Source: Beta vulgaris subsp. vulgaris
Lineage: Eukaryota; Streptophyta; Magnoliopsida; Caryophyllales; Amaranthaceae
Direction of reading: 5' to 3'
DNA length: 64,000 bases
Assembly (NCBI RefSeq): GCF_026745355.1
Contig: NC_079206.1
Location: 12,829,779 to 12,893,778 of the forward strand
Shown here piece by piece: positions 1-11,713 of the stretch. Position 1 is the first letter of the stretch. Each line of letters opens with the position of its first letter. Made by a program: the position numbers and the translations under genes. The notes beneath the pieces are model-generated. The model ran no database searches, was not told where the DNA came from, and saw only the letters and a list, made by a program, of their open reading frames with translations.

Positions 1-168
1 ATTCAATTTTATTCCCTTTCTCTCTCCTACTTTAACCCCTTTCTATTTGTTTATTTATCTTAACCACTTTCTCTCTCCTACTTTACTCACACCATGCCCC
101 ACACAACTTGATTTTCCTTGGTATCTGTAGGAACAGTAAGTGGGAAGATCTTTAGGAAACGGAGGGAG
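1..168. mobile_element. Stowaway MITE, right part (cut by window start)
   Basis: The right end reads GGAAACGGAGGGAG followed by TA, the normal Stowaway (Tc1/mariner MITE) terminus and target. The body (CTCTCCTACTTT motifs, CCCCACACAAC) is the reverse complement of the element at 58022-58335, so both belong to one family in opposite orientation. The left end lies outside the window. Confidence 0.75.
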
Positions 169-170
169 TA

Positions 171-343
171 TTCATATTATTATTGTCTAAATATTATTTA
201 TATATTTATTACATTCAATTTAATTCAATTCAGTTTAATTCAATTCAATTTAATTCAATTCAGTTCAGTTCAGCTCAGCTCCAATCAGTTCAGTTCAGTT
301 CAATTCAATTCAATTCAGCTGTTTTATGCCGAAGAGAACAGGT
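171..343. mobile_element. TTCAG-rich end of a Tourist-like TIR element
   Basis: A run of CAATT and CAGTT pentamers ends in a terminus whose reverse complement begins CCTGTTCTCTTCGGCATAAA, close to the ends at 28545, 32095 and 41690. I infer that this element was inserted in the retrotransposon LTR that resumes at about 344 and itself carries the Stowaway at 1-168. The pentamer run is low complexity and not coding, although it is open in two frames. Confidence 0.5.
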
Positions 344-1115
344 CGTGCTCTATTGCAATTTAATTAATGATCAAACTACAACAAATTAATTTTTATGCAA
401 AAAACAATAAATAAAGCAATCAATAATCAATCTTTTAATTAAGTATAAAATTCTCGTATATGCCATAAACTTAGAGATGTATTTTACAACGCACAAAGGA
501 TAAGCCATGCTGGACAACTTAAAGAGGAGACACGAAGGCTGTTACCTCCATGGTTCCTCGCTTCAGTTGGAGAATTTGAGATCTTACCTAATGGCGCCAG
601 AAAATGCCCGAATGCCTAAGCTACATCTAAGGAACTAAACTACAACCCTAGAAGGGGGGTTAGGCTATGCTATTGCTAACTTGCGCTAGAGAATTAAGAA
701 ATGCTAGAGTTTGGTGGAGTGTGTGTCTTTTTTTATATAATAGTTTCTCTCTTTACAGAGAATTGTAACATGTAACTTCCATGCATGCTGGGGAGGAAAA
801 AAATTTGAATCATATTTGATTCAAACCTTAAATCATACTTGCGCTAGAGAATAATTGTTGCTCTCTAAAGCACGTTTGTCTTCATGTTGAACCGTCCTCT
901 AATCATCTTCGTTCTGATTGCTATTCTTTGAATTTTATCTCTTGATAATCTTGATGACTTTCCTTTGAATTTTGTTGACTTTGACCTTTGTTGACTTCGC
1001 TTAATGGGCTTTATACTTCTATTGGGCCCTTATATAAAGCACAAATTAAATCTTTTGAGGTTCGATTAAATGTACCACAATAAATATTACTTGACATCCG
1101 AAAATGGTAGTAACA
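344..1115 (-). repeat. 3' LTR of the retrotransposon (end truncated or displaced)
   Basis: It matches 10360-10960 over long stretches (for example GGACAACTTAAAGA and the final GGTAGTAACA). On the minus strand it starts TGTTACTACC. It keeps about 160 bp (roughly 815-965) that the other LTR lacks. The other LTR end, expected before 344, is covered by the TTCAG-rich element. Confidence 0.85.
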
Positions 1116-1132
1116 AATAACCCCCCTTATTT
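1116..1132 (-). other. Polypurine tract
   Basis: Read on the minus strand this is AAATAAGGGGGGTTATT, immediately upstream of the 3' LTR start TGTTACTACC. This is the usual place and composition for the plus-strand primer of an LTR element. Confidence 0.6.
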
Positions 1133-1692
1133 GTGGAGTGATGCACTCAGCATTACACAAATTATAAGCAGAAAGGGACTTCTGATGGTTATAGTCAATA
1201 TCATCCGATAGTATTCTTAATGTGACTTCTTTCATTGCTCTAAGGTTATCAATAAATGCTCTTTTTGGATGATTAAAAGTAGTTAAGAAGAATAACCTTT
1301 CATGTATTCCTTCACCTTTCTTTTCGGCTGTTGTGAAATCTATAAAGAATGTTTTTTCAAGATTCACACTTGCAAGATTATTTAATGATAACCAACAAGG
1401 ATTAACATTTTAGGTCATGAGATGATACCAAATCTGACATGCACATTTGTATTGTACTAAGACTCTTGATGACGATCCATCCACCATTCTGTAGACCTTA
1501 ACCTTTTTTTTAGTTCCTTTAACAAAGAGCCTTTTCAGATATCTCCAAGGTATGTTAGGCTTCCATATTTCTTCCATGATGAATTTGCCCCATGATTTAC
1601 AAACTAGAAGAGACGTCACCTGATTAGCCCTTTCAAGTTTTGGAAATATCAATTCTTTTACCGAGATATAGATTAGACCCTATTTGGAAGGC
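1133..1692 (-). pseudogene. Coding-like, F-box-like fragment carried in the retrotransposon
   Basis: The minus strand reads as two coherent blocks. The first (about 1410-1670) contains VTSLLVCKSWGKFIMEEIW, which resembles the second half of an F-box (hydrophobic-VCKSW-hydrophobic...W). The second (about 1133-1370) contains KKGEGIHERLFFLT and SAYNLCNAE, which I do not recognise. A stop separates the blocks. The fragment lies between the CACTA insertion and the 3' LTR, where gypsy elements normally carry integrase or nothing, and in the sense direction of the element. A captured host exon is my inference; an untyped extra ORF of the retrotransposon lineage is the alternative. Confidence 0.35.
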
Positions 1693-2981
1693 CTTAGATT
1701 CTCTTCTATTATCCGAGTTTTGTTGCATAACAGGATTATCTCCAAAGTATTTCTGAATAGAGGATTTCCATTTTATAGACTCATGCTTAGTAAACTAATT
1801 CCTATCTCCAGATATGATATTGAATGCTTTGTGGTGATTCGAGCATTTTGATGGGTATATGACATATCTTTTGGAGCAGGTTGATAAAACATGGGAAGAT
1901 ATGTATAATCCATTTTGGTTTAAGCCTAAGATCCTTTGACAACCGCCTATATACATACTTACGTGCTTTAACTGTTTGATAGTCATTTCCAAACTGCTTA
2001 ATTTCGTGGGAAACTTTAAACAATTTTTTAGGGAATAAAATTAATAAATGGGCTTATGATTGATTCAATTTGCTAAATCATAATCTTGTGCAAGAGCATA
2101 TTAATCATGTTGATTAAATATATTATTGACAAGACTACCATTTGAGGTAACAATGTTACATTTGTACTATGATTTATCTTCTTGGAGATAGAGTCACTAA
2201 GAATATTTTAATTAAAAGGAATTGTATCTAGAGACAACATTTTGAAATGTTCCCGACACAATATTTTTATCATCATTATGTACTCTATAGCTTCTAACTC
2301 ATACCCTGCATTGTTCTTGTTAACTCCGAATTAATAGCCATCTTCAATGGAGTACTTGAACCTTGCTTCAAAGAGATTTCTTTGGTAACTTCCATCCCAA
2401 GCATATCTCCTATCAATCAGTCAGTGAACATCTAGGAAGGGAAGTGTCTCTCTTGGATAAGAAGCTTCTATACTTCACACAAACACTTAAAACAAAATTA
2501 TTCTTCCTTGATGTTCATTTTGACCCTCTTCCATCCTAACCACTTTGAGGGATGACTTGGTATTCGAAAGAAATAGCGTCTTTGCATACATCCAATTCAT
2601 TCTTTAAGGTCTTGGAAAGTTGAAAGTAGTGGAGATCTCCTTTCCCCACATTTTGCAAACTGTTAGTAGTTCGTCTTGTGATTTTTTTTTCCAACTTAGG
2701 CCAAATGTAGGTGCATAAGAGATCCATGTTAGAATCAACCTTCGTAGCGCTTGATTCGACTAATTCAGAGTCTTCTAGCTCCATGACAGATTCATCTCCG
2801 AAAACCCATGCCATATTTTCTGTCCATCTGGATCTTTCATTTATAATAAAAGATCCCTAATCTTCTTGTATGCCATTAAAGGCATAATCATGATTAAAGT
2901 AGTCATCATCAAAATCAGCCACCAAATTTGCATATGCTTCATTATTCATCTTGATTTTTTTGAGATGAAAATGTCATGATA
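1693..2981 (-). other. Internal retrotransposon sequence of unknown content
   Basis: On the minus strand a 92-codon open stretch at 2536-2814 (MAWVFGDESVMELEDSELV...) continues an open region reaching back to about 2960 with one stop. It is acidic and has no motif I can name; integrase zinc-finger and DDE motifs were not found. The remainder (1700-2530) has short broken frames only. Confidence 0.4.
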
Positions 2982-4491
2982 CACTACTAGAATAATTGCT
3001 TATTGCTGCGGTGGTATCCATACGCAGCAATATATCACGTAAAAAGAAAAGGTAAAATATAAAATCACTATATTGCTACGGTTTTTGGCAAGAACCGCAG
3101 CAATATATTAAGAAAAATAATATTTTAATATATTGCTTCAGTTTTTGTCAGAAACCGTGGTCAAATAGACAGTATTTGACCAGACATATTGTTGCGGTTT
3201 CTGACAAGAACCGCAACAATATATTAAAATATTTTTTTTTCTAATAATATTTTAATCTATTGCTGCGGTTTCTTAAAGGAACCGCAACAATATCCCTTAC
3301 AAGTTGAGCAAAACTTAGGGTTAGTCACGCCTATCTCACGCCTCTCAAACTCTCTCACACCTCTCAAACTCCCTCAGTTTCAAACACACACACACTCTCT
3401 CTCTCACGCCTCTCAAACTTAAGGTTTTTTTATATCCTTCGACCTCTCTCGCCCTCTCTCATCTCTCTCGCCCTATCATCTCTCTCATCTCCTCTCTCAC
3501 ACTTCGCTCTCCCTCTTCGCTCTCCTCAACGTACAGAGAAACGCCGTCATCCGGTTCGCGAAACGCCGTCGCGCAAAAAGTCCTCACCACCGAAATGAGA
3601 AATGGATGTCCTCCACTTCGCTTCTCTGTACGTCGTCATCATCCGGTCCATTGTTGCGCTTCTCGAGGATTTTCAGAAGGTACTGACAAACGCCGTCGCA
3701 CCTAAAGTTCGATTTTTAGAAGGATTTTTGAGGATTTTCATGGTGAGGTCGGGGTTTCAATTTTGTTGGTGAGGTCGGCAGTTCGATTTTGTTGGTGAGG
3801 TCGACGATTCGATTTTCAGAAGTTCAGATTGTTTTGTTCTTCAGAATTTTTCGCTTTTCAGATTTTAGGAGTTTTTTCATATTTTTTTGGTTTTTTTTTT
3901 GTTTTGCTTGCACCTATTGCTGTATTGATTTTCAGAATTTTCCATTGTTTTGTTTTTCAAAAAAAATTTAGGAGGTCGGGATTTTTGTTTTTTTTAGGAG
4001 TTTTTTCAGAATTTTTTGTTTTGGTTTTTAGATTGTTTTGTTTTTGGTTTTCAGATTTTTTAGGAGTTTTTTTAGATTGTTATTTTCCATTTCTTTTAAG
4101 TTTGTTGTATTTTTTGGTAATTATTGTAAGACTATGATGTTTATTGAATATATGAATTTAATGTGTAGTTTGTTGGAGTGATTTTGTGTTCTAATTTTTG
4201 TTGGGAATTACTATAATATTTAAATTTCAAAAACGATTTTTTTTTGCTTGCACCTATTGCTGCGGTTTTCCCCAGGAATCGCAGCAATATGGTTTATAAA
4301 TATGAGATAAAATAAATGTATATTGTTGCGGTTCTACCCAGAAACTGGAGCAATATGTTCAAATATCGTTGCGGTTTAAAACCGCATCAATATATTAATT
4401 AACTGTTGCTGACCCCTTAATTGTTGCGTGGCCAAAACCGCCGCATTAGGCCACTTAATGACCGCAGCAATAAGCATTTATTCTACTAGTG
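2982..4491. mobile_element. Non-autonomous CACTA element, 1.5 kb
   Basis: It starts CACTACTAGAATAATTGC and its reverse-complemented end is CACTAGTAGAATAAATGC, with a 3-bp ATA duplication (2979-2981 and 4492-4494). Both are CACTA (CMC/Spm) hallmarks. Subterminal regions (3000-3300 and 4245-4470) hold facing modules ATTGCTGCGGTT ... AACCGCAGCAATAT. The centre has CT-rich sequence, a patch with NCCGTCGYGC-type GC content (3530-3720), then T-rich sequence. No transposase was found. It is inserted in the retrotransposon, so it is younger. A second family member starts at 61495. Confidence 0.9.
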
Positions 4492-4494
4492 ATA

Positions 4495-5560
4495 GTATGT
4501 TGTGGCTATGCCGTTTTAAATAACCAAGTGGTCTTCACATGCAAATAGATACAATCTTAATGGTTTTCCATTTTGACTTAGAGGAATCAATACAGGAGGA
4601 CTTGCCAAATCATGTTTGCTTTGGTCAAAGGCCTTTTGATATTCCTTTTCCCATTTGAATTCCGATTCATGTTTTAATCTTAGTAGAGGTGGAAACTTAT
4701 TAGTCTTTCAAGTTAAATTAGCCACGAATCTTCTAACATAATTGATTTGTCCAAGAAATCTTTATAATCCCTTTTTATTAGAATGTGGCTTGGTTGCCAA
4801 ATACCGCTTTTGCCTTATTCTTGTTAATTTCCATTCCATTCTTGTGGATGAGGAATCCTAAAAAGTTACTAGGTTTAACTTCAAATGCACATTTGAGTGG
4901 ATTTATTTTTAGGTGATATTCTCTCATTCTGGTGAATGACTTAATCAAATGCTCTTTATGTCCTAAAAAATCATTTGACTTTACAAGTACGTCATCCACA
5001 TAAACCTCCATGATTTTTCCAATCATGTCCTTAAAGATTGCATCCATCCTTGCTAGTATGTGGCTCCAACATTTTTTAACCCAAATGACTGGCCACATAT
5101 TCAAATAAGCCCAATGACTTTTGACATCTGAAGGATGTTCTGTTATAGTCTTCATGTGCAATCCTTAATTGCTGATATCATGCATAACCATCCATAGAAG
5201 ATATACATTCATATCTTGATGATGCATCTATTAGCAGACCAGCTACTAGCATGGGATATTGATCTTTAGGAGTAGCTTCATTTAGATCACTAAAGTAAAT
5301 GCAGATTAACCACTGACACTATATTGGAGATCCAGTCAGTATATTAGCAGGGCCTTATGAACTTTGCCTTGAGAAGTTTATCTATCTCCTCTTATATATG
5401 CTTTGTTCCTTCAGGCGCCAGTCTTCTAGGGCTTTGTGCCACAAGTTTAAATCCTTCCTTAATAGGGAGTTTATGCTCCACTATTTGCCTATCAGACATT
5501 TCATGATATTCCCTTGCAAAATAGTCTTTAAATCCTTTTAGAATTTCTATTAGTTCCTAT
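4495..5560 (-). pseudogene. Gypsy reverse transcriptase/RNase H, broken
   Basis: Minus-strand reading in pieces gives the RT entry region (KDYFAREYHEMSDRQIVEHK, then RRLAPEGTKHI), then the palm active site YVDDVLVKS at about 4995, then FLGFLIHKNGMEINKNKAKA (thumb/connection), and then KFLGQ-type and AFDQSKHDLASPPVL segments leading toward RNase H. It copies element RNA into DNA in intact relatives. Stops and frameshifts separate these blocks, and the RNase H reading ends at the CACTA insertion at 4491. The YVDD motif itself is intact. Upstream is the protease (6167-6997), as in Ty3/gypsy pol. Confidence 0.85.
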
Positions 5561-6166
5561 TTTTCATAGTGAGTGAGGAGCTTACTTATGTAAGTAACAC
5601 GCGGATTTTCATTATCCCCTTAATATACTTCCTCTAGTGGATCATGAACCTCCTGTTTAATATCCTCACTCTTCGCCCATACTTTTTCATCCTCCTTTTC
5701 TAAGGATTCAGTTTCGTACAAAGTTTAGGAAAATGCATTAGAATTTAGAAGAAAATCCTCTTAATATTTTCTAAAAACCAAATCTTTATTCATTACTTGA
5801 TCAACAATAGGGGTAAACCCCTTACAACATTCTTCTTTGTTTATAAACATAATAAACGTATATAAGAAAAATACATCCTAACTCTATAAACTAATGAGAG
5901 TTAAGGATTGATCATAGTCTGGCGCCTGTTGAGCATATTCATATTTTGATTGAATGTCTTCAACTTCTTGGACATCCTCGACTTATTCAATAAGGATTGC
6001 ACCTGATTCTTCCATCTCTTGGTGAGTTTGTAACTTAGAGCAACCTCAATTTTGATAGTAAGAATTGACTTTAAAGAGTCCCTAATAAAAACATAATCAG
6101 GAGATGTAATTAGACAAACGTTTTCATCTGCTTGAACCATTTCATAAGTGTCACTATTCCACAAAA
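5561..6166 (-). pseudogene. Protease-RT linker of pol, degraded
   Basis: A minus-strand open piece (5901-6164) follows directly after the protease ORF. It contains YEMVQADENVCLITSPDY but no catalytic motif. Frames between it and RT are broken. It is assigned to pol by position only. Confidence 0.5.
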
Positions 6167-6997
6167 TTAAAACTTGGTGGAATGATGATGGAATAGCATG
6201 GTTATGGTGTAACCATCTCTTCCCAAAATTGCATTATAATTAGTGTCACTTTCGATTATGAAGAAACGAGTAAAAGTAGTTTTAGTTCCTACTCTAATTT
6301 TTAGGATAACCATTCCTTTAACTTTTTCTGATAAACCAGAGAAGCTGGTAATGTTGGTTTGTTTATTATGCAAATCCCTTCTGATTTTTCCTAGCTTTTT
6401 AAACACATAGAGTGGCATAATATTAACAGTAGTTGTGGTGTCCACCAATACTTTGCCTAAACGAACTCCCTCAAAATTAACATTTAGAAATAAAGCTTTA
6501 GTATGCCTACTGTCAACATCGACTGACCTAACGATTTTATCTATGATTAATTTCTCTAGGTTGGATTTTAGAGATGTCTTATTAGGCACTTTGTGAGGTG
6601 CATTTAAATAAGATGACAAACTTCGAGAAAAAGAAACTTTAATTTTACCTGCCCTATCTTCTTTGTCAACTTCATCTGCCCATGATGTGGTGTTGGTCTG
6701 GAATTCAGATTGACCTTCTGACTTTTTAAACTCTGTTGGTAGCATGATCACATTACATTGCATGTTCTGTCTCTCTCCTGTTTCTGCTTGAGGCTCATTC
6801 ATCAGTTGGTCCCCATCCAACATCAAGTCACCGTCTAACACCAGTAAGTCTAAATCTTCATACCCAAACTCTGAACCATATTCCTTATTAAAGCCATTTC
6901 CTGGTAATTCTTTCATAAGAAAATCACCTCCTTGAGGCTGTTGATCATCATTCCTTGTAGATGATTCACCACATTGTTCTTCCTCCACATGTAACAA
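6167..6997 (-). pseudogene. Gypsy gag-pol protease region, active site altered
   Basis: This is a 276-codon minus-strand open frame. The first ~140 codons are acidic and linker-like (DLDLLVLDGDLMLDGDQLMN). The C-terminal part has the retropepsin fold signature: GVRLGKVLVDTTTTVNIMPL where plant gypsy elements have a D-S/T-G catalytic triad followed by T-x-N-x-M-P, then ILKIRVGTKTTFTRFFII and YNAILGRDGY (the conserved Y-N-x-I-L-G-R strand). The catalytic glycine is replaced (DTT), so the enzyme should be inactive even though the frame is long. It sits between gag and RT as in Ty3/gypsy. Confidence 0.8.
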
Positions 6998-7450
6998 TTT
7001 AGTGATGCCAACTTGTACGGCATCTTCATCAATTCTTACATTTGCAATGATAAACTCCTAGATATTTTGATTACTAATTTGAGCTCTTGTTGCAACAGCT
7101 TTTGCACGTAGTTCTCTCCTCTTTGATGTCCTACTCTTAGGTAAGTTTTGGAAATCTTGTAGGGGCAATGGATTAACTGCGGGTTTGATTTTTATCTCCG
7201 CTTGGTCCCTATGAGACTTCACCCTTCTTTTAAGAACTTTAAGAACATGAGTATGACTTGGCTCCCTTTCTTTTCCTTTTGAGGAAGAGCCTAAACTAAA
7301 GCTATCATACTTTCTTGGTCCTTGACTTCACTCAAAATGGACGTTGATAAGCAGGGACATAAGTGGGGTCATTTTGAATGATCTGAGTTCTAACCATTTC
7401 GAAGGTTACCCTGTTTGCACATAGTGAGCACATTTCATTACTTAGAGCCT

Positions 7451-10117
7451 TCAACCTTCTATAGCCCAAGTCTCCAATGGGAATTTTTGTACTGCTTGCT
7501 TATAGGTTTTATCTCTTTCCTCATGCATTACTGGGTTTGGTGTTGGACTGGACTTAGCAGACACCTTAGCTTTAGCTATATTAGCCTTATATTCTTCTAG
7601 CTTCATGGCGTGTTGTTCCATGTCCGAGACAACTAATCTTTTAAGATTCAATTGCCTAGTCAGGAATCCTCTGAACACTTGGCACTGGTCTGTTGTATGT
7701 GACACATTCAAGTGGCATTTGCACATATCTTTCAACCCTTCTTCATTGGCTTTTTTTCGCATAACCAAGATTCCTTCATCGAGCAATGGTGAAGAGTTGG
7801 TTACCTATTTCAGTAGCTTGAGATGTCTGCAAGGTAACAAGTAAACACACTATTAACCTCTACCATACCATAGAAAAGTTCAAATGGTACATCCATTCCA
7901 ACTACATTCACATCTTCATCATCGGGAAACATGATATTTTTCTTATCAATTTCATTATTTCTAAAAAAATGCACTCAGAAGTATCATGGGTTACTACATC
8001 ATGTCAATTACAGTATTTTTTAACCTTAACTTCTTCAGCAGTTCTTACTCTATGTCGTACCAATTTTATCTTTTTGTTAGATAACAACGAGTCAAAAATA
8101 GCATTAGCTTTTATAGCATCAAAAGTATGTCCTTTTTTGTCCCGATTTCATATCCTTTGGATCCCAAAGCTCTTTCTTCTCTAAAGGAGATTTATAAGGT
8201 ACTCCATGAATGATTTATGCTACGTCCACTTTTTGTGCAGTTTTAAAGTGAAAAGGCTCCTAATTCCGAGGAAAGAAACTCTGGTGCCTTGCTGCACTTT
8301 CAGCTTGTAGATTTCTCTCATATCTTACGGCTAATTCTACTAATTCAACAAAATCACCAAAGGCATGACCATCAAACCTATTTCTAAACTGAATCAATAT
8401 TCCTTCCTAAACCATTTGTACAAATACCCTTTCAGGAATGCTAACATGACACCTAATCTTAGCCATCTTAAATCTAGATATGTAATCTTCCACATACTCT
8501 CCTAAGTTCTGATGGATTTTGGCCAGATCAGTTAGGGTCACTCCTGGTTCAGTGCGTGCAAAATAATTCATGAATTGCACATGCATGTCCTCCAAGGAAT
8601 GAATAGAATTGGATGGTGAACTGGTGTACCATCAAAAAGTATTCTTGGTAAGAGACATGGAAAACATTCTAAGTTTTAAGAAATCATTGTCAACTACTTC
8701 TCTATACTGACAATTGAACCTAACTAAATGTTCTTCAGCAAAAACTCTATCATTTCCAGAGAACAAAGTAAAGTCAGGTATCTTAAAAGTTCCAGGATAT
8801 GGATTTACCCTATCAATCCATTATGGGTAAGGTTTTTGACCTATCTACCTCTGATTTCTCCTAGAGGTATCACCCACTAATGTTTAAACTAGTGTCTCAA
8901 CCTGCGCTGCCAATGGCATCTGCCTTCCTAGATATCCCATATCCCGTGTTTCCTGCATTACCATATGTAGGATTAGGGTTGAAAGGTTGATTTTGATAAC
9001 CTTCTATAAGAATTTCCTGATTATGCATGAAGGTATGGTTGGCTGCTCCTTGTGCCATTTGTGGCGGAGGTGTGTTTTCATCTGTGGGCATCCCTTGATA
9101 ATAAGTACCAATTACTTGAGCAAATGGGGCTTGGGGCTGACCAAACCCTAGAACATTCCTATAATAAGGAGTACCAGTCATAGTTGGTTGGTTAGGAGGT
9201 ATATAGGCATATGGTGTACTATTGTTGTTTGCAAAAAGTACCTTGCCTCTGTCCTTCTTATGACGATCCAGGTTGGTGTGTGTTGTCACCAACTTGTCCA
9301 CCACCCATGAAAAGCGTAGGCTGATGATGTCCTGACCCTTGGTGCCAGCCTAACTCCACGCCCGTTGTCATTCCATCACTTCTCCTAATATTTTCATGAT
9401 TACTCATCCATGGCTCATGGGTATTGCCCTTGTTTGATGCACATGAGAGGAAGTTTGTAGATCGCTTGGGATAATTGGACCCCTAGTTTTAGGATAGGAG
9501 AAATGTACCCTAAGAGGGCTAGTGGAGGAACGTTTGGCAATGTGCAACAACTTCCCCTTGCTCTATTTAATGGAACCTCTTATAAGGCCTTAACTAGTTT
9601 CTCATTGAACTGATAGTGTTTTTCGACTAATGGTTCTAGGTGAGAAACTACATCAGTGGCAAGAGATTTAGACATTGTTGTGAAAGTTGCACTGATAGTA
9701 CATAGATATCCACAAGGATCCTATCAATTTGCCTAAAGTTAATATCTTTATTCTCTTCACTTATCCTTTGGAGGATATTCATGAAGACTCTGGCAAACTC
9801 ATAGGCTAGAGTTATGTAGTTAGAGTCAAATTGTTGTCTCTAACTCTCTTATGCTTCTAATAGTAAATTATTTACTACGTCCGTGAACTTTCGATACATT
9901 TGGTGTATAAGTCCACGACCAATACTACTTGGAGATGAGTCATCCCTTGATGCGGTCTCTCCAACCGACTCCTCATGACCATGGGGAATTGGTTCACTGT
10001 TGTTACCATGCACCCTTACCTTGTCTCTAGAGGGGCAGAAAAACAAGTTTCCATGTTGTGGATATTTAATTCATCTCGAGCAACTTCTTTATTCTTTTTA
10101 GAACGTGTTTCCGGCAT
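7451..10117 (-). pseudogene. Gypsy gag, broken into several frames
   Basis: A start MPETRSKKNKEVARDE at 10117 opens the minus-strand internal region just after the PBS. Later pieces are a Q/P/N-rich stretch (8897-9304, YYRNVLGFGQPQAPFAQ), the capsid-type retrotransposon gag domain (8407-8595, LTDLAKIHQNLGEYVEDYIS then RFK), and a C-terminal piece (7451-7786) with a degenerate zinc knuckle CKCHLNVSHTTDQC. Gag packages element RNA in intact relatives. Stops and frameshifts divide the pieces. 6998-7450 contains basic linker sequence on the same strand. Confidence 0.75.
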
Positions 10118-10204
10118 TTTAGAAAAAACAAAATAACCGCTTTTTACATTTAGTTTTCGAAAATATGAAGAAGAATTTTCACAATCTCACTATGAATCTT
10201 CTTC

Positions 10205-10221
10205 TCCCACTGTGGTCACCA
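10205..10221 (-). other. Primer binding site candidate
   Basis: Minus-strand TGGTGACCACAGTGGGA lies about 10 bases inside the right LTR. It starts with TGG, as tRNA-complementary sites do, and resembles PBS sequences of plant Tat/Ogre elements. The exact primer tRNA was not determined. Confidence 0.55.
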
Positions 10222-10231
10222 AAAAACTTGT

Positions 10232-10960
10232 TGATGAAAAACCAGTTCGTTGACCTTGCAAACAAGTCATTGTACACCCAATAGTTTGGTACCGAATGCC
10301 TTGGGAGACTAGAGTCTGGGGGTTACCAGTTTTAATAAGATAAAACCTTGCTAACGTACTCTGTTGCAATTTAATTAATTATCTAACTACAAAAAATTAA
10401 TTTCAGGCGAAAAGCAATAAATACAGCAATCAATAATCAATCTTTTAATTAAAGTATAAAATTCTCATACATGCCACAAACTTAGAGATGGATTTTACAA
10501 CATGCAAAGGATAAGCCAAGCTGGACAACTTAAAGAAGAGACACGAAGGTTGTTACCTCCATGGTTCCTTGCTTCAATTGGAGAATTTGAAATATTGCCT
10601 AATGGCGCTAGAACATGCCAGGATAGCTAAATCTAAGGAACTAAACTACAACCCAAGAAGGGGGTTAGGCTATGCTAGAACTAAACTACACTAGAGAATT
10701 AAGAAATGCTAGAGTTTGGTGGATTGTGTCTCTTTTTCTTTAATAAAGTTTCTCTGTTTATAGAGAATCGTAACATGTAACTTCCATGCATGATGGGGAG
10801 GGAAAATGTTTGAATTTTGTTGACTTTGACCTCTGTTGACTTTGCTTAATGGGCTTTATACTTCTATTGGGCCCTTATGTTAAAGCATAAATCAAACCTT
10901 TTGAGCTTCGATTCAATGTACCACAATAGATATTACTTGACATCCAAAATGGTAGTAACA
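10232..10960 (-). repeat. 5' LTR of the retrotransposon
   Basis: On the plus strand it runs TGATGAAAAACC ... GGTAGTAACA. Compared with the left copy it lacks about 160 bp near 10808, at a TTGAAT that occurs at both edges of the extra segment in the left copy. This suggests a short-homology deletion after insertion. Confidence 0.85.
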
Positions 10961-10961
10961 C

Positions 10962-11696
10962 TAGATATGGCACTAAGTAATGGACTCTACCCGGATCCGT
11001 GGATCCAGATCCATTTTTGACGGATCAGGGTCCTCAAATTTAGGACCCTATAAATCCGGGTAGGATCTGAATTCTCCTTGAAAAAAACGGCTCTAGATCG
11101 GGTCCTATATTATTAACCGAATTCAGATCCGTTAGTTTACCCTTTTTTATAATATTATTATTTAATATTATATTATCATAATAATATAATATTCGGCCGC
11201 CGTTCACCGGGGCTTCGGTCTTTGGACGGAAGGAGAAGGGAGCTCCATCATCGAGACTCCCACAGCTATTACATGCAAAACGGATTTTCGCTTGAATTTC
11301 GAATTATTGTTCTAATTAATGTGTGATTTTTGTGCTAATTTACTGGATAATTGAGTTCGAAAATTAGGCTGATAACTAATCTACAATTTGATAATTGAAT
11401 AGTTGTAAATAGTTGCAATGGTAATTTTTCAAAAATTAAATGTATTTTTTGGTTGATATTAGATGACTTTATTTTTTAAAAATCTTTAATTATTGTGAAA
11501 ATTAGGATAGTGAAGACAATAGGCAAGGATCTGTTTTGAATTCGTTTAGGACGCGTATTCGAAGGATCCATATGGATCTGGATCCTCATTCTTATTACCC
11601 AGTGAATTCGGGTAGGATTTGGATTCTTGCCTAAAACATGGAACTGGATCTGGATTCTATCGGAACCTGTCCAGGTCCTATCCATTGTCAAGTCTA
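10962..11696. mobile_element. hAT element, 735 bp, GGATCC-rich ends
   Basis: It is flanked by a perfect 8-bp duplication AGTAACAC (10954-10961 and 11697-11704), the hAT signature. Ends are TAGATATGGCA / reverse complement TAGACTTGACAATGG. Subterminal zones are packed with GGATCC-type words (CCCGGATCCGTGGATCC). The left duplication lies in the last bases of the 5' LTR, so this insertion is younger than the retrotransposon. A relative is at 21212-22330. No transposase was found. Confidence 0.88.
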
Positions 11697-11713
11697 AGTA
11701 ACACTAACTAATA

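Larger units (their letters stand above)
344..10960 (-). mobile_element. Ty3/gypsy LTR retrotransposon, Tat/Ogre-like, decayed
   Basis: Two LTR copies (344-1115 and 10232-10960) flank a minus-strand internal region with gag, aspartic protease and reverse transcriptase/RNase H in Ty3/gypsy order. A primer-binding-site candidate abuts the right LTR and a G-run polypurine tract abuts the left LTR, both where a minus-strand element should have them. No integrase motif was found. The downstream third is replaced by a CACTA element (2982-4491) and by unidentified coding-like sequence. Many stops and frameshifts break every domain, so the copy is dead. The Tat/Ogre assignment rests on the PBS form and RT style and is inference. 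Confidence 0.85.

Noticed and set aside
118..389. Two overlapping frames with SIQFN-type repeats
   Set aside because: Translations of the CAATT/CAGTT pentamer run at a TIR-element end.
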